From contig LSYV01000036.1 of the NCBI GenBank assembly GCA_001584585.1, forward strand, positions 348,382 to 363,669: DNA of 15,288 bases, in the 5' to 3' direction. The notes under the pieces were generated by a model. That model did no database searches, was not told where the DNA came from, and saw nothing but the letters and a program-made list of their open reading frames with translations. Below, piece after piece: positions 1 to 10,200 of the stretch (its first letter is position 1; each line of letters starts with the position of its first letter). The DNA is from Gonium pectorale (taxonomy: Eukaryota > Chlorophyta > Chlorophyceae > Chlamydomonadales > Volvocaceae). The translations under genes and the position numbers were made by a program.

Positions 1-33
1 GGGGGATGGGGCACCCCCGCAGGCCAGGCGCAA

Positions 34-393
34 CTATGCCTGAAGGTCATGTGCCGCAAAACAAAACAGGTTATGCACTGTACTAAGCCCGTCACGTGAC
101 CCAGCCTGCATAGGCTCACGCACACCCACATTCTCCCCAAACTTTGCCAGCCGCCGCTCCAGCAAGGAGGCGTACAGCTTGGCTAATGCCCCCCCAACAG
201 CAAGCCCCCTATACCCTCCACACGACATGCTGTCACCTCCCCGCTTGAGGATTGGGGTAAGCGACGACGCGCAGAACTGCTCCGGAAACTCGCCCTCCAC
301 CCTGATGTGCTCAAACAGCTCTAGCAACGCAGGGGCCAGCATGTGCATGGGCCTCATGTCCTCATCCCCCCCCCTGCGGCAGCCGGATGGCAT
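34..393 (-). pseudogene. LINE reverse transcriptase fragment (regions 0-2), frameshifted
   Basis: This continues the LINE reverse transcriptase in a different frame from the upstream part. Recognisable blocks are LLELFEHIRVEGEFPEQF, then SLTPILKRGG, then the GGYRGLAVGGALAKLYASLL block, which is equivalent to the NYR(P/G)I...K(L/I) block of RT regions 1-2. MQAGSRDGLSTVHNLF follows and corresponds to the QxGF/R...T..H.LF segment. The join to the upstream frame lies in the run of nine C at 366-374, where one base too few or two too many breaks the frame. A second shift is likely in the TTTTGTTTT stretch at about 55-65: the next frame continues as VLRHMTF, which fits the family better, while this frame ends at a TAG. 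The catalytic YADD region would lie beyond the left edge. Confidence 0.8.
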
Positions 394-1429
394 ACTTGAG
401 CGCCTCCGCCGGCAGCACCCCTAGCCCCGTGGACTTTCCGTTCTTTAGTCTCTTCAGCGCCGTTAGTACCTCGTTCAAATCAAACGGCCGATTGAGGACC
501 GCCGCCATCGCCCGCCTAGCCGCTACTCCCTCAGCCTCGCGCCACGCCCCCACCCTATGATTCCCAGGCCCCAGGTTCACGTAGCTTAGGATCTGGTCTG
601 CCCCTTCGCTGCTACCCTCAAACAGCCCGGCGTTCAACAGCACGTCGAAGAACTCAGTCCATTCAGCTATATCTGTCAGCGCACACCGGCCCGGGGCCCC
701 CCGCAGGCGCTCCCATAGGGGCCGCGGGTTGCGCCAGGCGTCGCGTACAAGCTGACACAGATTCTCAAAATCATAGGCCTTCCTAGCCGCCATCTTTGCC
801 CTATTGTACGTACACCGTAAATACCTGAACTGCTCCCACCCCTCGCTGTCCCGTGCCCCTCCGTCACGCCTCAGTGCGGCCCGGGCCGCCAGCATGGCCG
901 TCTTGGCCGCCGCACATTCTTCCGTCCACCACGGCGCCCCCTTACCGCCCCCGCCCTTAGCGGGACCAAAGGCCTTGTTCACACACCGCCACAGATCTAT
1001 GCTAATCCCCTCAACCGCCTCTGTGGCGTTAATCTCACCCTGTCGCAAGGCATGCACAGCCGCCCGTACAACCTTGACGGGACCGCAGCCCTCATCTGGA
1101 AAGAGTCCCGTGTACTTCACGACTCGCTGCACGTCAAAACAAACACGCGCAACCTTCGGGCGTGGCCGGGGCCCAGTCCGCAGCGCCCGGATCACAATTG
1201 ACACCGGGTGGTGGTCGCTTAGAGGCAGGGGCTCCCCGCCCGCCGCAGGGGCGCGGCAAGGGCGGTCCTCCACCCTCAGCGCGGCTACTGCTGGGAAAAG
1301 CGACGGTGAGGCGAGCGCCAGGTCGATGACACTCCCCCCACCCTTCGCCCCACGGCACGTAAGTGCGCCGTGCTGGTCTCCAGGGGCCCGCCCATTCAGC
1401 ACAACGAGTTCATGCGTCCTACAAAACCC
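362..1429 (-). pseudogene. LINE ORF fragment: endonuclease C-terminus, connector, RT N-terminal region
   Basis: Reading from 1429, the frame gives an NGRAPGD motif, then GGGSVIDLALAS (about 1341-1306) and PLSDHHPVSI (from about 1225). These are the Asp and SDH signatures that end an AP-like endonuclease domain. The connector contains APWWTEEC and a basic helical stretch (YNRAKMAARKAYDFENL), both common between the EN and RT domains of LINEs. The end, DLNEVLTALKRLKNGKSTG...LPAEALKYA, is the start of the reverse transcriptase domain (region 0). The frame stops at 362, just after the nine-C run. Any reading further upstream than about 1430 belongs to copy B exon and intron sequence, not to the element. 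Confidence 0.85.
366..374. other. Frame-breaking run of nine C in the LINE
   Basis: Nine consecutive C on the plus strand (nine G in the coding sense) separate the two reverse transcriptase frames. Ten or seven bases would restore one frame through the RT start. This could be mutation or a homopolymer sequencing error. Confidence 0.7.
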
Positions 1430-2618
1430 GGTCGTAGGTGGCCGCCGCCTTGCGGCCGTTTGCCGTGAGGAACCGGGGCTGGTATCTGGTGTGCATGGCC
1501 GATGAATGGTGGAAGCGCGCCGCGGGCGGGCGGGCGGGCGGGACAGCAACAGTTTATGGCACGGGAGGGGCGAGCCAGCAAGAATGAAGGGGCGGAAGCC
1601 AACAGTTCCTACCACCTTGACCGAGGTCGCGCCGCCGCCTGTGCATCCCGGCGAAAGTCCATACTGCGGCAACCCTTGCCTGATCAGAGCATGCCGCACT
1701 TTGATGTGCACTCCTGATCGTACGGCAACACGAACGCGCCTCACAACAACAGAACCGGAGTCTCGCTCTGTGCGCACATGAATGCCCGTAATGGAGAACC
1801 CATAGGCCAGTGCCCGCCCCCGCCTGCCATCCTCCAGCCGCTCGGCCCACACCAACACACCCACGTACCCGGCGCGCGTCTTCTCCTCCATCGACCAGCG
1901 CAGCAGCCGAGTCTCCGCGTCTTCCTCGTTGCCGTACCCCGCCTCCTCGCCCGCCCCGTACGCAAACTGGTCTGACCGCTGGAGCAGCACCAGGAGCGCG
2001 TCTGTGCGGGCACAAGAGGAGGCCGCCCACCACCGACATCTGGGAGTGAAACCTCAAGGTTCCTCCACAATCTAACCGCGAAGTGCTGAAACATGCAAGC
2101 AGCGAGCTCAAAGCAATGACATGCAAGCAGTTGGCCAACAAGCAACCTAGCCGGCAGCCCCGCCCCCCCAGTCCTGCCTGGCGCGAGAGTCCCCCGCATG
2201 TCCTCTTAACAGCCCGCTTGCCCTTGCGCACTGCGCTCCTTGTATGGCCCCCCCTTGCCGTCGCTTCCCTTCCCACACGCTCCTCTCACTTTCCCGTCGC
2301 CCCAAACAGCGGCCCCTGGTGTGTATCCGCTCGGCGCCTCGGCCCTGTTCCCTGCCTGCTGCCTTGTGTGCCCCCGCTGGTCCCGTGGCTGGTCCCTGCT
2401 CCCCTGGCAGCCCCGCATGTCTCGCCGCCTCGCTCCGTGCCTCACTGACTCCGCCGCTCATCGCCATGGCCCTCCGTCCCCGCAGTAGTAAGGTACTAGT
2501 GCTCTGTAGTGTACTGTCTGCATACCGGTACAGTAGGTGCTATCCGGGACGCCCATCAGGTTGGGCCCGCGCAGGCGAGCGTTGCGCTGTGCGGGTCTGC
2601 CGTGTGTGTGCCGGGCTT

Positions 2619-2638
2619 GGGTGGGTGGGTGGGTGGGT
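2619..2638 (+). repeat. (GGGT)5 microsatellite
   Basis: Five GGGT units on the plus strand within the 970-bp intron between exons 5 and 6 of copy B. It is the opposite strand sense of the repeat at 2953-2972. Confidence 0.9.
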
Positions 2639-2952
2639 GCCGACTCCTCGGTTCTACACACAGCGTTCGCAGCCAAACAGCTCGTTGCGCGGCAACTTAA
2701 TTGGAATGCACAGGTACCTACAACGCGTTCTTTACTGCTCTCAGTAAGGCTCGGCGCCCTCGTGTGTTCTTACCCTTTCCCCGCGTTTTTCATTACCGCC
2801 GGTACCCTGCCCCGCCCTTCAGCGATCACTCCTTGCCTCACATCGCCTGCTGTTGCCCGCCGCCGCTTTTAGGCCGCGGACCTCACCCACAGACAGCGTC
2901 CGCGCCGCAGCACATTGGTTTTCAGCTGCGGGACTGACAGCACGGCATGGGG

Positions 2953-2972
2953 CACCCACCCACCCACCCACC
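2953..2972 (-). repeat. (GGGT)n microsatellite forming the donor of copy B exon 5
   Basis: On the coding strand exon 5 ends in CTGCAAG and the intron starts directly with GTGGGTGGGTGGGTGGGTG. This gives four GGG tracts with one-base loops, a textbook G-quadruplex pattern. Confidence 0.8.
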
Positions 2973-3390
2973 TTGCAGCAGCCTGTGCCGCGCCTGGGGG
3001 GAGCCCCCCGCCTGCGTTGCGCCCGCCGCCTCAGCCTCCGCCACCAGTGCCCTGAGGCAGGCCTGCAGCAGCCACGCGCACCGAGCGAACGCGGGATGGA
3101 CCAGGCGTGCCTCCTGCTCAGCGATCACTCCAATCAACAGGGCCCGCCCGCCAGCATATGGAGCATGTACGACAGCCCCGGTGGCAGCATCAATCAAGCC
3201 GCCACGCACCTGCTCGCTGGACGCCGCTGTATGACGGTAGCTGCCGCCGCATGCGCACATGTCACACGCTACAAGCAATGTGGAACTGCCCCGTTACGCG
3301 GCATTCGCTCGCCCCACAATGCCACGCCAGGCGAGATCCCAATGCGATGCGCGGCGTTCCACTCGTTCGCTACTGGCTCGGCACGCACGC

Positions 3391-3430
3391 AACACAACAC
3401 AACACAACACAACGCCACGCCACGCCACGC
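3391..3430. repeat. Compound pentanucleotide microsatellite (AACAC)4 then (ACGCC)n
   Basis: Four AACAC units at 3391-3410 pass into ACGCC units up to about 3430. It lies in the intron between exons 4 and 5 of copy B. Confidence 0.9.
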
Positions 3431-4270
3431 ACGACGCACATGCAAAAACCTTTGTGGCAGCATCTGCTGTGCGGCGCTGCCTCGTGCACGCATGCCATGT
3501 ACCACATATAGGCAATCAATGGAGAGTAAGAGACCCCGCCCATTGCGCCCCGCCAGCATTCATTCGGCTAGCAACCGGAAACACCACGCACCCGGGCGGC
3601 CAATCCGCCCACCCACCTGCAGCTCGGGCCGCGCCGCCTCGCCACCGCGCCTCAGCACCACCTGAAGTATGGAACGTGTGAGAGGACAGGGGTCGCAAGT
3701 CTGAGGGGTAAGGGCTATGGAGCGCGCGCAAGCCATCATGCATTATTCGCAGGACAGTAGTCGCGCCATGGAGCGCATGCCAGCCGCACTTCAACCAGCC
3801 CCCCAGCTGCCCACCCGGGGGCAAGTGCCCGCCGGATGCATTGTACGCAAGGCCCTCCATCCACCACCACGCCCACCTGCAGCCGGGCCGCGACGACCGG
3901 CGGGAACAGCGGCGCCAGCGCCGCCCGGGCCGCCTTTGCAGGATCCATTCTAAGAAATAACCAGTCAAGGAACTTGACAAAGGTCGCCTGCAAGCATGCC
4001 GCAGTTCGCAGATGAAGGGGGTACCGCACAGGTCAGGCTCTGGGTCAAGCGACGAGGCTCTGCCAGCAATGTCGTTCGTGTGTGAAGTACTGGACCAACC
4101 GCCAAAGCAATGGCTCCGGGACGCCGTTCTTCATCAATGCGCTGTTGTGGGTTGGCCCATCAACCGGTGAATGTTTCTTGCTCTCCGCACCGTCCCAGCC
4201 GACTAAACAGCCTTGTCAAGGCGGCTCTCTCGCTCCCAAGCAGCAGACAACACGATTGCCAGGCAACGTG

Positions 4271-4297
4271 CGTGCGGGTCGTGCGGGTCGTGCGGCA
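4271..4297. repeat. Nine-base tandem repeat
   Basis: About three units of GTGCGGGTC in the intron between exons 2b and 3 of copy B. Confidence 0.75.
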
Positions 4298-4478
4298 GGC
4301 GGCACGCACATCGAATGCAGGCGCACATTCAAACCTCACGCCGCGCTCGCCGGTCACGCCTTCGGCTCATACACGCCCGGCGCACTTACCGCTGCAACGA
4401 GTAGGCAGAAAAAAGCAAGGATACTCGCCATTACAGACTTAAACAGTGTTGCGAGTTGAGGAATCGCCGCGGCAGCAG

Positions 4479-4657
4479 CTAGCAAGGTCCAGTCCCGTAG
4501 CAACCTCGCACAGTGGCGTGAGTCCCGTGACAGCGTGGCCTGGTGCCGCAGCAGCAGCAAGGCCCACTGCTCCCACTCCCGCTCTGGGTCCCGCTCCCAG
4601 CTCAGGGGACAGGCCCAGCCCTCGCCCGAGTTCCAGCCCCAGCGGGGATGCACCTAC
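4479..4657 (-). other. Candidate extra intron within exon 2 of copy B (179 bp)
   Basis: A donor-like GTAGGTGC after GCTGGAG and an acceptor CTTGCTAG before CTGCTGCC flank this segment. Both sit in phase 1, and removing it joins the N-terminal hydrophobic part to the transmembrane part (ATLFKSVMASILAFFCLLVAA) without a stop. In copy A the matching stretch is coding. Within this B segment a third frame still resembles copy A (AAAAAPGHAVTGLTPLCEVATG against AAATAAGFDTTAGFAPLWDIAD). The alternative is therefore two frameshifts in a once continuous exon. Confidence 0.5.
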
Positions 4658-5449
4658 CTCCAGCTGCGTTCTGCTGCCCAGCTGCCGAGGCCGCCGCCTG
4701 GGAGGCCCCCGCCGGGGGCACTACGCACATCGCCAGACTAGCGAGGGCGGCGGGCGCCGGACCTGCACCGTTGCCTGTGTATGTGGTCCGTATCACATCC
4801 TGCTGTGAGCGTTGCGGTGTGGCGCCAAAAGGCAATGGTGGTACTAATGTTTCCGCTTCCGGGTGCGTACGTATGCGCGGGCTATTGAGGACCTACGGTC
4901 ATGGGGGCTACAACAAGTGAGGCATATCCGCCGGTCTATCTGGAGTTAGTTGGTGAGGACAAACGCGTGCGTGCCTGAGCACGGTGAGGGTGGGTTGGCA
5001 AAGGGTGTGCAGGAGGGTCGCTCCTTTCCACAAACAGATCAGTAATGGACGGACGGTGACAGCAGTGGCTGTGGCTGCTGCCTCAGCAGACCCTCCGCAC
5101 CCTCGGCGGGGGCATCATACGTACAGATATGGGGCACTTACCATTGTCGCGGGCCTGCTTAGCCCTGGACGCCCCCGCGACCGCTGTGTGCTGCACATTC
5201 CGGTCCTCATCTTGCCCCAGATATCTGGCGGAGAACACCTTGTGGCGCAAGCGAGGCAAGCCAGCCCGCGATGCTGCAGCCGCGCATCGCGACGACCGTC
5301 CGCCCCTCCAGCCGCCCAGCGCAGCCTTAACAGCATAAACGCAACTCAGTATGAAATCCTTGGGCGCGTTGTCAAAGGTTCTAGCAAGTTTATAGGGCAG
5401 TTTAAGGCTCTCCCGTTCTCTCGGCTTCGCCGGAACGATCAACCTTGAA

Positions 5450-7292
5450 TGGGGAATAATAGAGCTGGCATGTCCAATTGCAAAACCCTTACATGGGGTT
5501 ACCGCACATTGTACTGCCTCGTACGCTTGGGTTTTGGCACGTGTGCGTCACTGCGCAGGACGTTCGCCCTTTCCCCTAATGCGTAACCAGGCCTCCTACC
5601 CGCCGCGGGTGACAAATGTCCGCCTGCCCACCTGATGGGCCACGACACGGGCCTCGGGCTTGAGATCCATACGGGCCACGGGGCGGGTGTCTTGGTAGGG
5701 GCTGGCTTTCCGCTGGCCACAGCCGAGGCCACAGAGGACACAGAAGGCAGCCTGCCTGAGCAGCCTTGCTATCTTCCTTGAGAGGGAATTAGGAGCCTTC
5801 GTATTTACAACCCGTCTGAGGGGCCTGAGATATTCATGGGGCACGTATCCCGGGGCAATTACTAGGCAAACCCACGTAATTCCCCCATGTCCCAAACGAG
5901 GAAAAACGGGTCCAAAACCAGGCCGATTTAAATCTCCTAATTAAGATAGCAAGGCAGTCTGAGGCAGTCTGAGATAGGGACATGGGGTAACGGCGCCATC
6001 CGCAATCACACGTAGCTAAGATGCCTGCATTCTGCATCACAAAGTGAATCAAAGCATGGAACAGGGCCCGGTCCCGAAGGCCTTTCCGTACGTGTCCTGG
6101 GTCCGTTTCGTGCCCTTCTGAGTCGGTCGGCTGCCAGGCTTCGGTGTCGAGACTTTCATGTATACCAGGGAACCCGGACCAAAATGCAGGCCGACTGGCC
6201 GAGGCACTGCACCAGCAGCCAGCTGCGTAATAGGCCCACACGGGCGGCCCACACACATTGCCTGCACAGCATTCGCGCATCCAGCGGGGCAGTCAGCACA
6301 GCAGGGCCCCGGAGCCCTGCAGTGTACGGTAGCATACGTACATCGTCCTGGCCTGCCGTACGTAGCATCGTGCAATTAACATAGCGCGAGCAGCATTCCG
6401 CCTCAGCGCGTATGGCCGTATGCCGACGCACGCTGTGTGCGCATGTTTGCCACTTCACAAGGCTCGCTCGGGCTCCCGTGCGTCTCACACCCGCGCCGGT
6501 CTTGTCAGTCCGCCCGCATTATGCACACCCGGCCCGCCGCGTTCGTACATGCACACAGCCGCCGTACACATGGTCACTGGCATGCCCATACGACATGGAG
6601 TTCAGGGCTCTGCCACAGCCTTTTTCCTCGAGTACTGATACAGATACAGACAGTACCTGGAAGTAAGGACGAGCCATCTAGACCGTCGTCTAACTGGGTG
6701 AACTCTTGAATTGCGCGCACAAGGGTGTCAGGCTGTCAGCAGGTGACGTCCCTGCTCAACCCAACCCACAGAAGCATGCATAGATTGGCGGCAGACCGCA
6801 ATCACATTCGTCACCCATGAAAACCAATGGCCGCCAGGTACCTATATACTGTATGTCGCGCCTGGCACGGCTGACTTCTTTGCTTGCTGCGACACGGCAG
6901 GCACCCGTCCATTCCTTCGCGAAATGTGTAAATAAAGCACGCCGCTTGAACACACCTCCGTCATCAGCTACTGCTCGCAGCGGTAGAGAGCGGGTAGGTG
7001 GACCGTAATGATATTGACGGGCCACGTACGTACGGTTATTACTGATTACCACTGCGTACGCCCAACTGGACAAGCAAGCAGCATAGCAGCAGACAGCAGG
7101 TAGGCGCCGAAGGCCCATGGGTCGCGCGCGCGCGCGCTTGACGTACGATCAGCCGTTGCGGCTCCGGATCAGAGAACAACCGACGGTGAAGAGGATACGC
7201 CCATCTCTCGTATCGCCGGCCCGCAGGTGGCGAGCTGGCGACGGGACCCTCCATCACCCCTCCTTCATTCTGCACACGCCAGTAGATAGATC
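5450..7292. other. Intergenic region between copies B and A, no supported gene
   Basis: It contains the 3' flank of copy A and the 5' flank of copy B. Open frames such as 5834-6280 (minus, 148 codons) and 5596-5895 (minus) show no motif I recognise and no splice-site logic linking them. The part from 5840 to 6010 is less GC-rich than the rest. No TGTAA on the minus strand was found within about 1.4 kb after the copy A stop; the nearest is at 5805-5809. A plus-strand TGTAAATAAA occurs at 6927-6935 without a gene to attach it to. Confidence 0.5.
7123..7137. repeat. Alternating (CG)7 tract
   Basis: Fifteen bases of strict CG alternation about 155 bp downstream of the copy A stop codon. This is a potential Z-DNA former; no function can be read from it. 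Confidence 0.9.
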
Positions 7293-10200
7293 TCAATCCG
7301 CCGTCCGACGGACCTGAAACGGCATGAGGTTCGGGTAGCTGAGCTGCAGCTGTCGCCAGCTGAGCGATTCGCCCGGGGCCTGCTCGCGTGGGGGTTAACA
7401 CGGGATGGGGTGGGTGGGGCAGAGCAGGCGTAACGGGAGGTTTGGACAGCCAGATGCGTGAGGCCCAAGAGGCCGGGAAACCCCCGGCGGCACATTGAAT
7501 GGATACCTGCCGTAATGCCAAAGGAGCAGGAAAGTCCAGTTGTGACACGCACATTCTCTGCCGCCCGAGGTTCATCCAGGGGCGGTTGACATAGAGAGCT
7601 GCCCCGCCGGCGGTTTTATCATGCTTAGATGCTTCATTCGCATCCCCCAATGTATTCATGGCGTTGAAGGTACACATAGCGACCGGTTGGAACACGCCGG
7701 CCCTCCCGCCCTGCATGCGGGAGCATGTACGTACTGACTCGATCGAGAAGTTACAAACAGCGACCGGATGGAACGCCCGTCCGCCCGCCCTATACATGCG
7801 CCCACTGACTCGATCGAGAGAGGTAATAACGCACCCGCGGCGCCCACACCAGCTCCGCCCGCAGCACCTCCTCCTGGCGCAGCCGCCCCAGCTCCAGCAG
7901 CGCCTCGCGGACCTCCTCCGCGCTGGCCAGGCCCCGGACGCCGCCACCGCCCCTGCCCTGCCTTGGCAGCACCCGCCGGCCGCTGGTCACCAGCAGCAGC
8001 GTCACCACCACCATCTCATCCCCGGCCGCAGCATTCTGGGACTGGTTCTGGGGCTGAGACTGGGCCTCGGCTCCCAGCTGGGGCGTCTGTGGCTGGGGCT
8101 GGGGGCCTGGCGTTCTGGTAGCCGCCGACGCTGCCGCCTGTCCCCCGTCTGATGCTGTTGCGCTGTGATCGCTGCTGCGATGGTTGCGCCGAGACGGCGC
8201 CGCCTTGCCGCCGTTTGCCGTGAGGGACCGGGGCTGGTACCTGGTGCGCATGGCCGATGGCGGATGGGCGGATGGAGGCACGACACGGGCGGGCGGGCGG
8301 GGCGGGTCAGTTATGACGGGCGGGTCACGGGCGGGTGGTGGTACAGGGGGCATGACGCGGGATCGCGGAGCCCTTTTGGCCCGGGCGACGGATAAAGGCC
8401 CGGGCGACGGATCGATCGGACGCTTGCCCATTTGCTTCGGCATTTGTCTCCGCTGCGTTTGGAGCTCATCATGCCGTCCACTACAGCAGACCGTTTTGCC
8501 GTGCATACGGCTCCTACGGCAGACAGCAACACGCCCCCTCCGTACGTGCACGTGTGGCCGTACGTACCGGCCGCCCGCCTCTGACCCAGCACAATCCTGC
8601 AACCCTCCCTTGGCCCCTGTGCTCCCATCCCTCTGTCTCGCCATCTAATACACACCCACGCCCACGCCCACGCACGTACCCTGCGCGGGCCCTTTCCTCC
8701 AGCGACCAGCGACTTAGCTCGCTCCCCGCGTTCTGCTCGCTGCCGTAGCCCGCCTCCTCGCCCGCACCGTACGCGAAGTGGTCGAAGCGCTGGATCAGCA
8801 CCAGGAGCGCGTCTGGGGTAGGACAAAACCGGGTGACGGCGGTGTATTTAGAATGCTTGATTGTGAACCCGCCCGGGCATGCCATCGAGGTTACGGCTGG
8901 CAGTGACCCGCACGAATAGCTAGCAACAAAACAAGAGAGTCCCGGCGGTGTTGGTCTCATCATTTTCGACGCATGGATAGGGGTGGCCTCCTTGCCGGGC
9001 GCCCGTCCGACTGCTGCTGGCCGGTGCCGGCGGGGGCCTCTGGATGGCGGGCGCCTTTGACAAGAATACTCCCTCTCCTCTATCCGGAGCGGGCTGCCTC
9101 GCGCCCGCCCCCGCCTCCTGCAGGGCCCTCCTTGCGCCGCACTGCCCGGAAAACCCTAAAAGCTCTTGTTTTAATTCACGTACCTTGCAGCAGCATGTGC
9201 CGCGCCTTGGAGGCGTCTCCCCCGTGCCATGTCGTTGCAGTCTCCGCCACAGCCTCCAGGCAGGCCTGCAGCCAAGTGCATGGAACAAATCAGGCAGGCC
9301 TGCAGCCAATTGTATAGAATGAATCAGGCAGACTTGCGGTCAAAGTGCATAGAGAGAACGAATGGAAGCAAGGAGCCCCGCCCATGGGCACTTGCCTGCA
9401 CACACATACATGCCTGCAGTCATCATGTACGGCAACGAACCCCGGTGGCACCATCCAGCCGCTACCGACTGGCCGCCGCTGTACGAGGCTGCTTCATCAT
9501 GTCCACATGCTACATACAACAGGTGATGAAATAAAACCGATACGCGGCACCCCCTTATTGCTCGCTTGGCATGCAACGCCGCACACCCCGCCCGGCCGGC
9601 GGCCCACCTACCTGCAGCTCAGGCCTCGCCTCGCCACCGCACCTCAGCACCACCTGAATGTCGGCAAGATGCGCGGGAGATAGATAGTCTGAGGGTGACG
9701 GGTGAGGTCAGGCCTGGGGCGTACATGCGTATATGTGTGTCAAGAGGTGTGGTGCGTACGCGCTCGTACGCGTCCTGTACTGCATACCGTACCGTCTAGT
9801 AGTCGATTCTGCCGTTTTGCTTGCATACATCGTGGCCGCGCCTACCCGCCGCTCACTATCAAGCAGGGGAGCTGCTATGAAGCGCCACCTTGCCGAATGC
9901 GCGCCCAGCCCAGGGCCCCGGCAACCACACTGATGGCCGCCGACAGCCAGCAGCCGGCAGCAGCGCCGGCACGGCGCCTCGGCCTCGCGCTGTATGTGTT
10001 GCGCATCGGCGGAGAGTGAGGGCGAACATATCCTCGTGTCGCTCTTCCCTGCTTCCAGACCTTCTTAAATTCCAGGGCCAACCGCCTCCCGGCCCCTTCC
10101 GCGCATGCATCGCCCCAGCGGAGCACCGCCACGCGCCGCCGCCCTGCCTACCCCATAACTGGCCCGAACCGTGGGGGGAGGGGGGCGCCCGCTCACTCGT

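Larger units (their letters stand above)
1..1430 (-). mobile_element. 5'-truncated, decayed LINE (non-LTR retrotransposon) fragment
   Basis: On the minus strand the sequence encodes, in order, the C-terminal part of an AP-type endonuclease (exonuclease-endonuclease-phosphatase fold), a connector, and the beginning of a reverse transcriptase that runs off the left edge. The 5' junction lies at about 1427-1442, where homology of copy B exon 7 to copy A ends. The upstream half of the endonuclease is absent, which is usual for 5'-truncated LINE insertions. Two frame disturbances, at the nine-C run (366-374) and at about 55-65, show that this copy is dead. The 3' end, poly(A) or simple-repeat tail, and any target-site duplication are outside the window. 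The layout resembles the L1-type elements known from green algae; the clade cannot be fixed from this part. Confidence 0.85.
1419..5442 (-). pseudogene. DUF1517-family paralog, copy B, disrupted by a LINE in exon 7
   Basis: Exons matching copy A are: exon 1 ending at 5142 (upstream limit unclear), 2a 4658-4762, 2b 4390-4478, exon 3 3877-3987, exon 4 3617-3661, exon 5 2972-3062, exon 6 1869-2001, and the start of exon 7 from 1485 to about 1442. Phases are the same as in copy A. Exon 1 (ASRAGLPRL...QARDNG before GTAAGTGCC) matches copy A exon 1 but has no in-frame ATG between 5142 and the upstream stop at 5548-5550. Exon 2 seems split by a 179-bp segment that fits an intron. Exon 5-6 protein (ARHRLLQ-D-ALLVLLQRSDQFAYGAG) is well conserved. 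In exon 7 the match to copy A stops at about 1442; the frame then reaches TAG at 1419-1421 inside the LINE, so the VVVT...WAP half of DUF1517 is missing here. Copy B is probably a pseudogene, although the exons kept in frame suggest the loss is recent. Confidence 0.75.

Noticed and set aside
1430..1990. N-terminal part of the 542-codon minus frame as LINE protein
   Set aside because: This part is exon 6, intron 6 and the start of exon 7 of copy B read through; it matches copies A and C at known exon borders.
3391..3430. Possible CRISPR-like array
   Set aside because: The units are five bases long without spacers; this is a microsatellite in an intron.
2853..3665. 270-codon plus-strand frame
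   Set aside because: It lies opposite exons 4 and 5 of copy B and their intron, including microsatellites; composition is typical of GC-rich shadow frames.
7039..7947. 302-codon minus-strand frame
   Set aside because: It runs through the last intron and across exons 7 and 8 of copy A in the wrong frame; the true exons there are shown by paralogy with copy C.
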